From CAWULT01 sp963923455 (GTDB taxonomy: Bacteria; Acidobacteriota; Vicinamibacteria; Vicinamibacterales; UBA2999), in NCBI GenBank assembly GCA_963923455.1, contig CAWULT010000007.1:1-64000 (forward strand): a DNA stretch of 64,000 bases, given 5' to 3'. The translations under genes were made by a program, and so were the position numbers. Positions 29,207 to 38,037 of the stretch are shown piece after piece (within the stretch, counting starts at the first letter, position 1; the number at the start of each line of letters is the position of its first letter). Below the pieces are notes generated by a model. That model was not told the origin of the DNA, ran no database searches, and saw nothing but the letters and a program-made list of their open reading frames with translations.

Positions 29207-29805
29207 GAGCGCAACCCCAGCAACTCGGCGCGCAGCGTCTGGCGCGCACGCGTAAGGCGCGACTTCACCGTGCCGACGGCCACGCCGAGCGAGAAGGCGA
29301 TCTCTTCGTAGCGCAGCCCGTCGATCTCGCGAAGGACCAGCGCGGTCCGCTGGTCGAACGGCAGCCTGTCCATCGCCTCCCAGATGCGCGCCGCGGTCTC
29401 CTTGCTGGCCAGCTGCCGGTCGGGCAGCACGTCGCCGTGCGACGGCATCTCGCCACACTGGAGCACGTGCTCCTCGAGCGACACCTGGCTCGATCGGTGG
29501 CGGCGGCGCCACCAGCGCTGGCGGTTGCGCGCCTGGTTGACGACGATGCGGAAGATCCAGGTACGGAGCGCCGACTGGCCGCGAAACGACCCGATGGTGC
29601 GGAACACCCGGAGGAAGACCTCCTGGGAAACGTCGAGGGCTTCGTCGCGGTCACCGAGAAGGTGGAACGCGAGCGCATACACCATGCGCTGGTGCATGGC
29701 GACGAGGTCGTCGCAGGCGTACTGGTCGCCCGCGGCCGCGCGCTCGATGAGCGCGGCCTCGCCACTGTCAACGCCCGCCCACTCGATGGCGCCAGCGTCC
29801 TTCAT
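29203..29805 (-). CDS. ECF RNA polymerase sigma factor (RpoE-like)
   Basis: A 200-residue group 4 sigma factor. Region 2 runs from about 25 to 95, with DRDEALDVSQEVFLRVFRTIGSFRGQSALRTWIFRIVVNQARN, which recognises the -10. Region 4 occupies about 130-195 with RTALVLREIDGLRYEEIAFSLGVAVGTVKSRLTRARQTL, which recognises the -35. ATG 29805 is preferred over GTG 29850 and ATG 29832 because GGAGG precedes it by 4 nt and the predicted RNA start of its own ECF promoter lies near 29850. It is followed by its anti-sigma factor. Confidence 0.93.
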   Translation of the reverse strand: MKDAGAIEWAGVDSGEAALIERAAAGDQYACDDLVAMHQRMVYALAFHLLGDRDEALDVSQEVFLRVFRTIGSFRGQSALRTWIFRIVVNQARNRQRWWRRRHRSSQVSLEEHVLQCGEMPSHGDVLPDRQLASKETAARIWEAMDRLPFDQRTALVLREIDGLRYEEIAFSLGVAVGTVKSRLTRARQTLRAELLGLRS

Positions 29806-29856
29806 CAGACCTCCACTTACTCGTGCCTGCATGAAGTCTAGCACCCCCACGCCGAC

Positions 29857-29884
29857 TTAGACCCCGTCCCCGGGCAAAGGTTCC
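29857..29884 (-). promoter_or_regulatory. ECF-type promoter, probable autoregulation
   Basis: GGAACC (29879-29884), 16 bp, GTCTAA (29857-29862) on the minus strand. This matches the GGAAC...GTC/TCTAA pattern of RpoE-like ECF promoters. It sits about 52 bp before the sigma factor ATG, so the sigma factor very likely transcribes its own operon. Confidence 0.75.
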
Positions 29885-29889
29885 AGGCC

Positions 29890-29918
29890 TTGGGGTTTGT
29901 CGGGAACCGGCCTACGAT
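29890..29918 (+). promoter_or_regulatory. Sigma-70-type promoter of the TPR gene
   Basis: TTGGGG (29890-29895), 17 bp, TACGAT (29913-29918) on the plus strand, 9 bp before ATG 29928. It is back to back with the ECF promoter on the other strand. Confidence 0.4.
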
Positions 29919-29927
29919 GAGGTGGAC

Positions 29928-31064
29928 ATGCACCGGCCCACGCTCGTCGGCGTCGCCATCGCATCGGTCGCCGCGGCCGCGGTGCTGGGTTGGATGGGAG
30001 TGCGGCAGGAGCGGGAGTACCGCCGCCTCATCGCCGCGGGCGACGTCGCCGCCGCGCGTGGACAGACCTTCGACGCCATCGAGGCCTACAGCGGCGCCGC
30101 CGGCCTCAGGCCGGGCTCGATGCTGGCCTACCTTCGCCGCGGCGACGCGCACCGGCGCCGGCACGAGCTCGACGCCGCCGTCCGGGATCTGACCCGGGCC
30201 CATGCGCTCGACCCGACGGCGCCCCAGCCGCTGGAGGCGCTCGGCGACGCGGCATCCGCCGGAGGCGACCCCGTCCGGGCCGCCGGCTACTACCGGCAGT
30301 TCCTCGCCCTGGACGACCGGTCGGCTGCCGTGGCCTACAAGCTCGCCCTCGCCCTGTACCGGGCCGGCGACCGCCCCGGTGCCACCGACGCGGCGCGCCG
30401 CGCGCTCACCATTCGCGACATCGCCGAGGCGCACTACCTGTTGGCACTCTGCGCCCGCGACGACGGCCGGCCGGCCGAGGCCATCGGGCACCTGCAACGC
30501 GCCGTCCTGCTGCAGCCTGGGCTCGCGGCGGCCCGCGCGGAGCTCGCCGATCTCTACGCCGCGCACCAGCGCGTCCAGGACGCGGTCGAGCAGCTCACCG
30601 CGCTCGCCGCCCTCGAACCGGCGACGCCGGATCGTCTGGTCGGCGTGGCGCTGGCCTACGGCCGCCTGGACCGCACCGAGGCCGCCGTGCTGACGCTCGA
30701 CCGTGCGGCGGTCGCCTTCCCGAACGCGCCCGCCATTCCCGCCGCCCTCGGCCGGATCTGGCTCGAGCACGCCGAGCGCAACGACAATCCCGCGGCGCTC
30801 CACCGGGCGCTGCAGGTGCTCCAGCCGCTGGCCGAGGTCGAGGGGGCGTCCGGCGCCGCGCTCGCGCTCTACGGCCGCGCGCTGCTGGCGTCCGATCGCG
30901 TGCAGGCGGCCGAACGCGTGCTGCGCGCGGCGGTCGAGCGCCTGCCGGTGGACGCGCGCACCTTCGACGACCTGGCCTCCGCCTCGCGGCGGCTCGGCCA
31001 CGCGGACCTGGCTCGACGCGCCGAGGCCCACCACGCGGCCCTCACCTGCCAGCGCGGTTGCTGA
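29928..31064 (+). CDS. Membrane-anchored tetratricopeptide repeat protein
   Basis: 378 residues. Residues 5-24 are a hydrophobic anchor or signal segment (TLVGVAIASVAAAAVLGWMG). About nine TPR-like helix pairs follow, for example AYLRRGDAHRRRHELDAAVRDLTRAHALDP and AHYLLALCARDDGRPAEAIGHLQRAVLLQPG. TPR arrays bind partner proteins; no partner is evident. ATG 29928 has GAGG 5 nt upstream. It is divergent from the ECF sigma operon. Confidence 0.75.
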   Translation: MHRPTLVGVAIASVAAAAVLGWMGVRQEREYRRLIAAGDVAAARGQTFDAIEAYSGAAGLRPGSMLAYLRRGDAHRRRHELDAAVRDLTRAHALDPTAPQPLEALGDAASAGGDPVRAAGYYRQFLALDDRSAAVAYKLALALYRAGDRPGATDAARRALTIRDIAEAHYLLALCARDDGRPAEAIGHLQRAVLLQPGLAAARAELADLYAAHQRVQDAVEQLTALAALEPATPDRLVGVALAYGRLDRTEAAVLTLDRAAVAFPNAPAIPAALGRIWLEHAERNDNPAALHRALQVLQPLAEVEGASGAALALYGRALLASDRVQAAERVLRAAVERLPVDARTFDDLASASRRLGHADLARRAEAHHAALTCQRGC

Positions 31065-31112
31065 CAGGCCTCACCGGCTGGCAGGCCGCGGGACGCGCGG
31101 AGGCCCCAGGAC

Positions 31113-31913
31113 TCAATCGCGGCGGTGAGTCGCCGGATCGAGCCGGTCGCGCAGGCCGTCTCCCAGGAAGTTGAAGCCCAGCACCACGACCGCGATGGCG
31201 AGTCCCGGAAAGATGGTCAGGTGGGGGGCGTCGATCAGGTGCGCCCGGCCGTAGCTGAGCATCGTGCCCCAGCTCGGCGTCGGCGGCTGGACGCCGAGGC
31301 CAAGGAAGCTCAGGGACGCTTCCGCGAGAATCGCCCCGCCCATCCCGAGCGTCGCCTGCACGCTCACCGCGGGCAGGGCCGTCGGGATCACGTGCCGCAG
31401 CAGGATGCGCGGCGTCGTCGCGCCGAGCGCGCGCGCCGCCTGCACGAACTCGAACTCCCGGGCCCGAAGCGCCTGCCCGCGGACGAGGCGCGCGTAGCCA
31501 ACCCACCCGATCGACGCCAGCGCCAGCACCACGTTGGTCAGGCTCGGCCCGAGCACCGCGACCAGTGCGATCGCGAGCAGCAGGCCGGGAAACGCGAGCA
31601 GGATGTCGATCAGGCGGCTGATGGCTTCGTCGATCCGGCCGCCGAAGTATCCGGCCACGGCGCCGACGAGCGTGCCGACCGACGCCGAGACCCCCACCAC
31701 CACCACCCCGACGAGCAGCGAGATCCGGGCGCCGGCCAGCAGCCGCGCCAGGATGTCACGTCCGAGTTCGTCGAGCCCGAGCCAGTGCTGCCCGCTCGGG
31801 CCCGCCAGTCGCAACGGCAGGTCCTGCGCGGCCGGATCGAACGGCGAGAGCGCCGGTCCGACCAGGGCGGCCAGTGTCGCCAGCACGACGATCGCGGCGC
31901 CGGCTCGGGTCAT
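31113..31913 (-). CDS. ABC transporter permease, DppC/OppC type
   Basis: A 266-residue inner-membrane permease of the peptide/nickel uptake class. The N-terminus has one helix and the DppC-typical LAGPSGQHWLGLDELGRDILARLLAGARISL. Five further helices follow, with the EAA loop EFVQAARALGATTPRILLRHVIP at about 165-187 that docks the ATPase. ATG 31913 overlaps the stop of the DppB-like gene (ATGA). No ATPase or solute-binding protein gene lies next to the pair, so these must be encoded elsewhere. Confidence 0.9.
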   Translation of the reverse strand: MTRAGAAIVVLATLAALVGPALSPFDPAAQDLPLRLAGPSGQHWLGLDELGRDILARLLAGARISLLVGVVVVGVSASVGTLVGAVAGYFGGRIDEAISRLIDILLAFPGLLLAIALVAVLGPSLTNVVLALASIGWVGYARLVRGQALRAREFEFVQAARALGATTPRILLRHVIPTALPAVSVQATLGMGGAILAEASLSFLGLGVQPPTPSWGTMLSYGRAHLIDAPHLTIFPGLAIAVVVLGFNFLGDGLRDRLDPATHRRD

Positions 31914-32830
31914 TCGTAGCGGATACGCGGGTCCAGCACGCCGTACATCAGGTCGGTGGCCAGGTTCACCGCGACGTAGGTGACCGCGATCAGGAGGATG
32001 CAGCCCTGCACCATCGGGTAATCCCGAAAGCCGATGGACTGGATGAGCAGCCGGCCGATACCCGGCCACGAGAAGATCGTCTCGGTGATCACCGCGCCGG
32101 TCAGCACGGCGCCGAACTGCAGGCCGACGAGCGTGACGACGGGGATCAGGCTGTTGCGGAACGCGTGGCGCAGCACGGCCCGCGCGCGGGACACGCCGCG
32201 CGCCCGCGCCGCCGTCACGTACGGCTCGCGCAGCTCTTCGAGCAGCGTGGCGCGCGTCATCCGTGCCAGGATGGCGGCCAGGCCCGCACCGAGTGATACC
32301 GCGGGCAGCACCAGGTGCGCCAGCGTGCCCCGGCCCGACACCGGCAACCAGCCGAGTTCCACGGCGAACGCGATGGCCATCAGTGGACCCAGCCAGAAGT
32401 TCGGGACCGAGATGCCCGTGAGCGCCAGCGTCATCGCCGCGTGATCCACCGCCGTGCCCCGCCAGACGGCCGCCGCGATGCCGAGTGGCAGCGAGCAGGC
32501 GATCGCGACGAGCATGGCGGCAGCCGCCAGTTCGGCCGTGGCCGGCAACCGCGCCAGCAGCTGCCCGGTCACCGGATCGCCCGTGCGCAGCGACACCCCG
32601 AGATCGCCGCGGACGACACCACGCAGAAACGCCCCGTACTGGTCGATCAGCGGACGGTCGAGGCCCAGACGCTGGCGCAGCGCCTCGACGTCCGCCTGCG
32701 GTGCGGCCTCGCCGAGCATCGCCTGCGCCGGATCGCCCGGGATCAGGTGAATCAGCGAGAACACGAGCGTGGCGACGCCGAGCAGGACTGGAATCGTCAG
32801 CGCCACGCGGCGCGCCAGGTAGCGGAGCAC
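31910..32830 (-). CDS. ABC transporter permease, DppB/OppB type
   Basis: A 306-residue six-helix permease. It opens with the family N-terminus LRYLARRVALTIPVLLGVATLVFSLIHLIPGDPA. The EAA loop is REPYVTAARARGVSRARAVLRHAFRNSLIP at about 198-227, and it ends DLMYGVLDPRIRYE, as DppB proteins do. The start is GTG 32830, 10 bp after the sigma-54-type regulator. Substrate is likely short peptides or similar solutes, by family only. Confidence 0.9.
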   Translation of the reverse strand: MLRYLARRVALTIPVLLGVATLVFSLIHLIPGDPAQAMLGEAAPQADVEALRQRLGLDRPLIDQYGAFLRGVVRGDLGVSLRTGDPVTGQLLARLPATAELAAAAMLVAIACSLPLGIAAAVWRGTAVDHAAMTLALTGISVPNFWLGPLMAIAFAVELGWLPVSGRGTLAHLVLPAVSLGAGLAAILARMTRATLLEELREPYVTAARARGVSRARAVLRHAFRNSLIPVVTLVGLQFGAVLTGAVITETIFSWPGIGRLLIQSIGFRDYPMVQGCILLIAVTYVAVNLATDLMYGVLDPRIRYE

Positions 32831-32840
32831 GCCCGTGATT

Positions 32841-35321
32841 CTACGCTCGGTCCTGGCTGCCGCCCATCGGCGCGGGCTGTTGGGGCGCGCCGCCCTCGTC
32901 CACGTGCGCGAGCTCGAGGCGGCGCAGCAGCTTCGCCAGGCCCTGGCGCGACAGCCCGAGCGCCCGCGCGGCCTGCGACTGACGGCCCCCTGCCCGCGCG
33001 AGCGCCTGCATCACGAATCGACGTTCGAAGGCATCGCGGGCCCGTGCCAGCGGCAGCGGGCCGTCGGTGGCCGGGCCGACCAGCTGCGGCGGGAGCAGCG
33101 CCGGCGTCACGACGCCCCGTGACGGGGCGGCAACCGCGAGCGCGGCCACCACGTTCTGCAGTTCACGGACGTTGCCCGGCCAGCCGTAGCGCCGGAACGC
33201 GTCGATGACGTCCATCGTCAGCCGGGCCTCGGTGCCCACGGCACGACAGGCGGCCAGCCAGAAGTGCCGCGCGAGGGCCTCGATGTCTTCCGGCCGCTCG
33301 CGCAGGGGCGGCACGCGGATGCGGACCACGTCGAGGCGGTACAGCAGGTCTTCCCGGAAGCGGCCCTGCGCTGCCGTCACGCGCATGTCGCGGTTGGCCG
33401 CGCTGATCACCCGCACGTCCACCCGCCGGCTCGCCGTCTCCCCGACGCGGCGCACCTCCTGCTGCTGCAGCACGCGCAGCAGCTTGGCCTGCGCGCGGAC
33501 CGACAGGTCCACGACTTCGTCGAGAAACAACGTCCCGCCGCTGGCCTCCTCGAACAGCCCTGGGCGGTCCACGGCTGCGCCCGTGAACGCACCGCGCGCG
33601 TGCCCGAAGAGCTCGGCTTCCACCAGCTCGTCGGGGAGCGCAGCACAGTTGAGATCGCAGAACCGCGCCGAGGCCCTGGGCCCGAGGCGATGAATCGCCC
33701 GGGCCACGAGCTCCTTGCCGCACCCGCTCTCGCCTTCGACCAGCACCGCGAACGGCGCGCGGGCGGCACGCACGATGGCGTCACGGACGCCGGCGAGGGC
33801 ATCGCTGCATCCGACCAGTTCCGGCACCAGCCGAGGCAGGCCGGCGCGGAGCGCCGACTGCGCCACCGCCTCGGCCACGGCCGCGCTGAGGGCCGACGCC
33901 GCGAGCGTCAGCGCCTCGAGGCGCTCGCCACCGGCACCCGTGGGCGCCACGCCCCAGCGGGCCACGAGGGCGCCAATGAGCCGGCCGCGGTCCCGAACCG
34001 GTACGCCACCCTGGCCGCCGCACGCGTCGAGGACGGCCGTGCCCCGCTCGAGCACCCGGGCGCCGAGCTCGCGGGCGTCGATGCCGCCGACGCCCGACTG
34101 CCCCACCACGAGGCCGTCCGGCCCCAGCACCTGCAGCGACAGGGCGCCACTGGCCAGCCCCGCCCGCGCGAGCAACTCGCCCAGCGGCGCGGTGCCGGCC
34201 ACCTGGGTCGCCGTGACCAGGTCCGCAGCCACGCGCCAGGCGCTGACGCCGCCCGCACCGCGCGTATCCGGTGCGTCCCCCTCCCTCCCATCGGCGCCCG
34301 CACCCGGGGTCGACCCCACGCCGCCAAGGCACGCGGCGATGGCGTCGCGCCACAAGGGCGGCCATGCGAGCGTGCTCCGGTGCGCACGAGCCCGCACCGC
34401 CCGGGCTTCGGACCGGCGTCCGGCCCGCGCCAGCATGTCGGCCCAGGCGAGACGCGCGCGCAGAGTCCAGAGGGGCAGGCGCGCCGCCCGGCCGGCGGCG
34501 ACCGCCGCGTCGTGGGCCTGACTGCCCAGGGCCAGATCCCCGGTCGCCGCGACGACTCGCAGCAGCGAGACGGCGCAGACGGCCTCGGCCACCCGGTTGC
34601 CGGCCCGCGCCGCGACGGCCGCCGCGGCACGCGCGCGCACGCCCGCCTCGAACACCAGTCCCACGCGCAGGTGGCGCTGCACGTCGACGGCCGCAACGAG
34701 CGCGGCGACCTCCGGGTCGGCGGCGGGCTCGTCGTGGCAGAGGTCGTGGACCAGTGCCTCCGATGCCCGTCCCTGCCACAGCAGCACGCGGACCCAGACC
34801 GCCGATACCCATGCGCGGCCCGCTCGCTGGCGAGCGTCGGTGGCGTACGCGCGATCGCCGGCTGCCTCGCGACAGGCCGTCTCCGCCGCCGTGAGCCGGG
34901 CGAGATCGATCAGCGCCCAGGCGCTCCAGCCGGCCGCCTGGAGCGAGGCATCGGCGGCACCGGCGGCCTGCGCGGTCGCACGGGCGGTCTCGAAGGCGCG
35001 GAGCGCCTCGGTCGCGCGGCCGCGCGCCAGCAGCAGCCGTCCGAGCAGCAGCCGTACCGCGGCACCCCCGGCCCCGTCGCCCCGGCGTTCGATCGCGGCG
35101 CACGCTTCCCGCAGGCGCCGCTCGGTCGCCGCATGGCCGTCGTGGGGCAGGCGTGCCACCGCCTCGTGCGCCTGCAGGACGAGGCGCGTCACCTCGGCGC
35201 GCGACGGGGCGATGGCGGCACCTGCGCGAGGGGAACGTGACAGCACGACGCGCCAGGATGCAAACGGCCGGACCGCACGCACGTCCGCGTGAATCGCCGG
35301 ATTCAGGCCGGAATCCTGCAT
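32841..35321 (-). CDS. Sigma-54-dependent transcriptional activator, TPR-like sensor region
   Basis: About 826 residues. The N-terminal 330 residues are Ala-rich and TPR-like, followed by a GAF-like segment at about 380-510. The AAA+ domain covers about 530-750 with Walker A GESGCGKE, the sigma-54 contact loop GAFTGA, Walker B GGTLFLDEV and the arginine-finger region FREDLLYRLDVVRIRVPPLRERPEDI. A Fis-type helix-turn-helix (GGRQSQAARALGLSRQGLAKLLRRL) ends the protein. It sits 10 bp before dppB on the same strand. The start is uncertain; ATG 35321 is the furthest that leaves room for the aroC promoter. Confidence 0.88.
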   Translation of the reverse strand: MQDSGLNPAIHADVRAVRPFASWRVVLSRSPRAGAAIAPSRAEVTRLVLQAHEAVARLPHDGHAATERRLREACAAIERRGDGAGGAAVRLLLGRLLLARGRATEALRAFETARATAQAAGAADASLQAAGWSAWALIDLARLTAAETACREAAGDRAYATDARQRAGRAWVSAVWVRVLLWQGRASEALVHDLCHDEPAADPEVAALVAAVDVQRHLRVGLVFEAGVRARAAAAVAARAGNRVAEAVCAVSLLRVVAATGDLALGSQAHDAAVAAGRAARLPLWTLRARLAWADMLARAGRRSEARAVRARAHRSTLAWPPLWRDAIAACLGGVGSTPGAGADGREGDAPDTRGAGGVSAWRVAADLVTATQVAGTAPLGELLARAGLASGALSLQVLGPDGLVVGQSGVGGIDARELGARVLERGTAVLDACGGQGGVPVRDRGRLIGALVARWGVAPTGAGGERLEALTLAASALSAAVAEAVAQSALRAGLPRLVPELVGCSDALAGVRDAIVRAARAPFAVLVEGESGCGKELVARAIHRLGPRASARFCDLNCAALPDELVEAELFGHARGAFTGAAVDRPGLFEEASGGTLFLDEVVDLSVRAQAKLLRVLQQQEVRRVGETASRRVDVRVISAANRDMRVTAAQGRFREDLLYRLDVVRIRVPPLRERPEDIEALARHFWLAACRAVGTEARLTMDVIDAFRRYGWPGNVRELQNVVAALAVAAPSRGVVTPALLPPQLVGPATDGPLPLARARDAFERRFVMQALARAGGRQSQAARALGLSRQGLAKLLRRLELAHVDEGGAPQQPAPMGGSQDRA

Positions 35322-35346
35322 TTTCTTCGTATAGAATGAACAGCAC

Positions 35347-36564
35347 ATGCTGAGATTCCTCACAGCCGGCGAGTCGCACGGCCCCGCGCTGGTCATGACC
35401 ATCGACGGCGTCCCCGCCGGCCTGCCCCTCGACATTCCCGCGCTCAACGCGCAGCTCAAGCGGCGCCAGGGCGGCTACGGCCGGGGGCGCCGCATGCAGA
35501 TCGAGAGCGACCAGGCCGAGGTGCTCTCCGGCGTCCGGCACGGCCGCACCACGGGTGCGCCGATCGCCCTGCTCATCCGGAACCGGGACTGGGTCAACTG
35601 GCAGCAGACGATGTACGCCGAGCCGGAGATGCCGGAGGGGGCCACGGGTGCGAAGCGGTCGGACGTCACCCGCCCCCGGCCCGGCCACGCGGATCTGGCC
35701 GGCGCCGTCAAGTACGACCACACCGACATTCGCGACGTGCTCGAGCGCGCCAGCGCGCGCGAGACGGCCGCGCGCGTGGCCGCCGGCTCGATTGCCCGGC
35801 AGCTGCTGGCGCACTTCGGTGTCCGCATCGCGAGCCACGTCACCGCCATCGGCGATCACGTGCTGCCGGCCTCGCGCCTCGTCGCCTTCGACGAGGCCGA
35901 CGGCCTGCCCGCCGACTCGCCCCTCCGGTGCGTCGACGCGGACCTGCAGGCGAAGATGACCGCGGCCATCGACGCAGCCAAGGAGGCGGGCGACACCCTC
36001 GGCGGGGCCTTCGAGGTGATCGTGACGGGCGTTCCGGTGGGCCTCGGGTCGTACGTGCAGTGGGATCGGAAGCTCGACGGGCGCCTCGGGCAGGCCCTGC
36101 TGTGCATCCACGCCATCAAGGCCGTCGGCATCGGCATCGGGCCGGACGTGGCCGTGCGCCCGGGCTCGCGCGTGCACGACGAGATCCTGCCGCCGGCCGC
36201 CGGCTCGAACGCGCCGCTGCGCCCGACCAACAACGCGGGCGGCCTGGAGGGCGGCGTGACCAACGGCGAGGACGTCCGCGTGACCGGCTTCATGAAGCCG
36301 ATCGCGACGCTGATGAATCCGCTGCGGTCGGTCGATCTCAACACGCTCGCGGACGCCCCGGCGGCGATCGAGCGCAGCGACGTCTGTGCCGTGCCGGCAG
36401 CAGCCGTCGTCGGTGAGGCGATGGTCGCCTTCGTGCTCGCCGACGCGTTCCTCGAGAAGTTCGGCGGCGACTCGGTCGGCGAGATCGCTCGCCATTACGA
36501 GGCGACTGCGGCGCACGTGCGCGAGCGGTTCGCGGCGGCGCGGGCGGCCGGGCGGGCCGGCTAG
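35347..36564 (+). CDS. aroC: Chorismate synthase
   Basis: A 405-residue FMN-dependent enzyme for the last shikimate step, making chorismate from EPSP. The signatures are LTAGESHGPALVMTIDGVPAGL at the N-terminus, GYGRGRRMQIESDQAEVLSGVRHGRTTGAPI, RPRPGHADLAGAVKY, RASARETAARVAAG and NNAGGLEGGVTNGEDV. The enzyme feeds the attenuated aro/trp operon but stands about 11 kb away, outside that regulation. A TAGAAT box (35332-35337) lies 9 bp before the ATG. Confidence 0.97.
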   Translation: MLRFLTAGESHGPALVMTIDGVPAGLPLDIPALNAQLKRRQGGYGRGRRMQIESDQAEVLSGVRHGRTTGAPIALLIRNRDWVNWQQTMYAEPEMPEGATGAKRSDVTRPRPGHADLAGAVKYDHTDIRDVLERASARETAARVAAGSIARQLLAHFGVRIASHVTAIGDHVLPASRLVAFDEADGLPADSPLRCVDADLQAKMTAAIDAAKEAGDTLGGAFEVIVTGVPVGLGSYVQWDRKLDGRLGQALLCIHAIKAVGIGIGPDVAVRPGSRVHDEILPPAAGSNAPLRPTNNAGGLEGGVTNGEDVRVTGFMKPIATLMNPLRSVDLNTLADAPAAIERSDVCAVPAAAVVGEAMVAFVLADAFLEKFGGDSVGEIARHYEATAAHVRERFAAARAAGRAG

Positions 36565-36571
36565 CCGGCCG

Positions 36572-37081
36572 ATGATCCGTCCCATCCTGCGCCACGGCGC
36601 CAGCGTCCTCCACACGCCGGCCCGCCCCGTCGACGAGGTCACGCCGGAGATCCAGCAGCTCGTCGACGACATGATCCAGACGATGTACGCCGCGCCCGGC
36701 ATCGGGCTGGCGGCGCCGCAGATTGGCGTGCCGCTGCGGCTGTTCGTCGCGGACCTGTCGGTGGGCCGCCAGGCGGCGGACCTCTACGTGTTCATCAACC
36801 CGCAGTTCGTCGAGCGCGAGGGCATGCAGATCGAGGAGGAGGGGTGCCTCAGCGCCCCCGGCTTCAACGCCACGGTCGCGCGCCCGGCCCGCGTGGTGCT
36901 GCGCGGCGTCGATCGGCACGGCCAAGAGCAGCGGGTCGAGGCGACGGGCCTGCTCGCGCGCTGCTTCCAGCACGAGATGGATCACCTCGACGGGCGCCTG
37001 TTCATCGACCGCCTCCGCGGCCTCCAGAAGGACATGATCCTGCGCAAGATCCGCAAACTGGCCGGCGCCGGCCGCTGGTGA
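36572..37081 (+). CDS. def: Peptide deformylase
   Basis: A 169-residue metalloenzyme that removes the formyl group from nascent proteins. All three signatures are present: GIGLAAPQIG (about 46-55), EEGCLSAPG with the metal Cys (about 90-98) and QHEMDHLDG with two metal His and the catalytic Glu (about 133-141). It is 7 bp after aroC and immediately precedes fmt, whose product adds the formyl group that Def removes. Confidence 0.97.
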   Translation: MIRPILRHGASVLHTPARPVDEVTPEIQQLVDDMIQTMYAAPGIGLAAPQIGVPLRLFVADLSVGRQAADLYVFINPQFVEREGMQIEEEGCLSAPGFNATVARPARVVLRGVDRHGQEQRVEATGLLARCFQHEMDHLDGRLFIDRLRGLQKDMILRKIRKLAGAGRW

Positions 37082-37083
37082 CG

Positions 37084-38037
37084 ATGGGCGCCTCCCCGCT
37101 GCGGGTCGTCTATTTCGGCACGCCGCAGTTCGCGGTGCCGACGCTCGAGCGGCTGCTCGCCTCGCGCCACGCCGTCGTCGGCGTCGTCACGCAGCCCGAT
37201 CGGGCGCGTGGCCGCGGCCAGAAGGTCACGGCCGGGCCCGTCAAGGCCCTCGCGGTCGGGCACGCCCTGCCCGTGTTTCAGCCCGATTCACTCAAGGCGC
37301 CCGACGTCGACGCGACCGTCCGCGCCTGGCAGCCCGACATCGGCGTCGTCGCTGCCTATGGACAGCTCATTCCGGACTCGCTGCTCCTGGTACCGCCGCT
37401 CGGGATGATCAACGTCCACGCCTCGCTGCTGCCCAAGTACCGGGGCGCGGCGCCCGTCCACCGCGCCGTGATCGCCGGCGAACGGCAGACCGGTGTCACG
37501 ATCATGCGCGTCGCCAGACGCCTCGACGCCGGCGCGATGTTCGCGGCCGTGACGCGTCCGATCGATCCCGACGAGACCAGTGAGGCGCTCGAGCGCGACC
37601 TGGCCCGCCTCGGCGCCGACCTGCTCGTCGCCGTGCTCGATTCGATCGCCAGCGGCACGGCCCGCGAGGTGCCGCAGGACGAAGCCTCGGCGACCTATGC
37701 CGCCAAGATCACGCGCGACGACGGCCGGATCGACTGGACCCGTCCGGCGCGCGCCGTCCACGACCAGGTGCGCGGCCTGTACCCGTGGCCGCACGCGTTC
37801 GCCTACCTGGGCGGCGAGCGCCTGATCCTGCTGAAGACGGCCGTCGATCCCGGCACCAGCACGGCCCCCCCGGGCACCGTGGTCGAGGTCAGCCGCGACG
37901 CGATCGTCGTCGCGGCCGCGCCCGGGCCCCGGCTCGCGATTCTCGAGGTGCAGCCCGAGGGCCGCCGCGCGATGGGCACCCGCGACTTCCTGGCCGGACG
38001 CCCGATCGCCGCGGGCGCCCGTTTCGACGGCGCATGA
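37084..38037 (+). CDS. fmt: Methionyl-tRNA formyltransferase
   Basis: A 317-residue enzyme that formylates initiator Met-tRNA from 10-formyl-THF. The N-terminal YFGTPQFAVPTLERLL and TQPDRARGRGQK, and the catalytic-site segment INVHASLLPKYRGAAPVHRAVIAGE at about 110-134, are diagnostic. The C-terminal OB-like tRNA-binding domain starts near 210. ATG 37084 is 2 bp after the def stop; GTG 37078, overlapping that stop, is an alternative start. Confidence 0.96.
   Translation: MGASPLRVVYFGTPQFAVPTLERLLASRHAVVGVVTQPDRARGRGQKVTAGPVKALAVGHALPVFQPDSLKAPDVDATVRAWQPDIGVVAAYGQLIPDSLLLVPPLGMINVHASLLPKYRGAAPVHRAVIAGERQTGVTIMRVARRLDAGAMFAAVTRPIDPDETSEALERDLARLGADLLVAVLDSIASGTAREVPQDEASATYAAKITRDDGRIDWTRPARAVHDQVRGLYPWPHAFAYLGGERLILLKTAVDPGTSTAPPGTVVEVSRDAIVVAAAPGPRLAILEVQPEGRRAMGTRDFLAGRPIAAGARFDGA

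Noticed and set aside
35332..35346. Search for a -35 box for aroC
   Set aside because: Only the TAGAAT -10 is convincing; nothing like TTGACA lies 16-19 bp upstream.
33781..36702. A 973-codon minus-strand open frame crossing aroC and the regulator
   Set aside because: aroC and the sigma-54 regulator account for this DNA with clear motifs; the long frame is a shadow.
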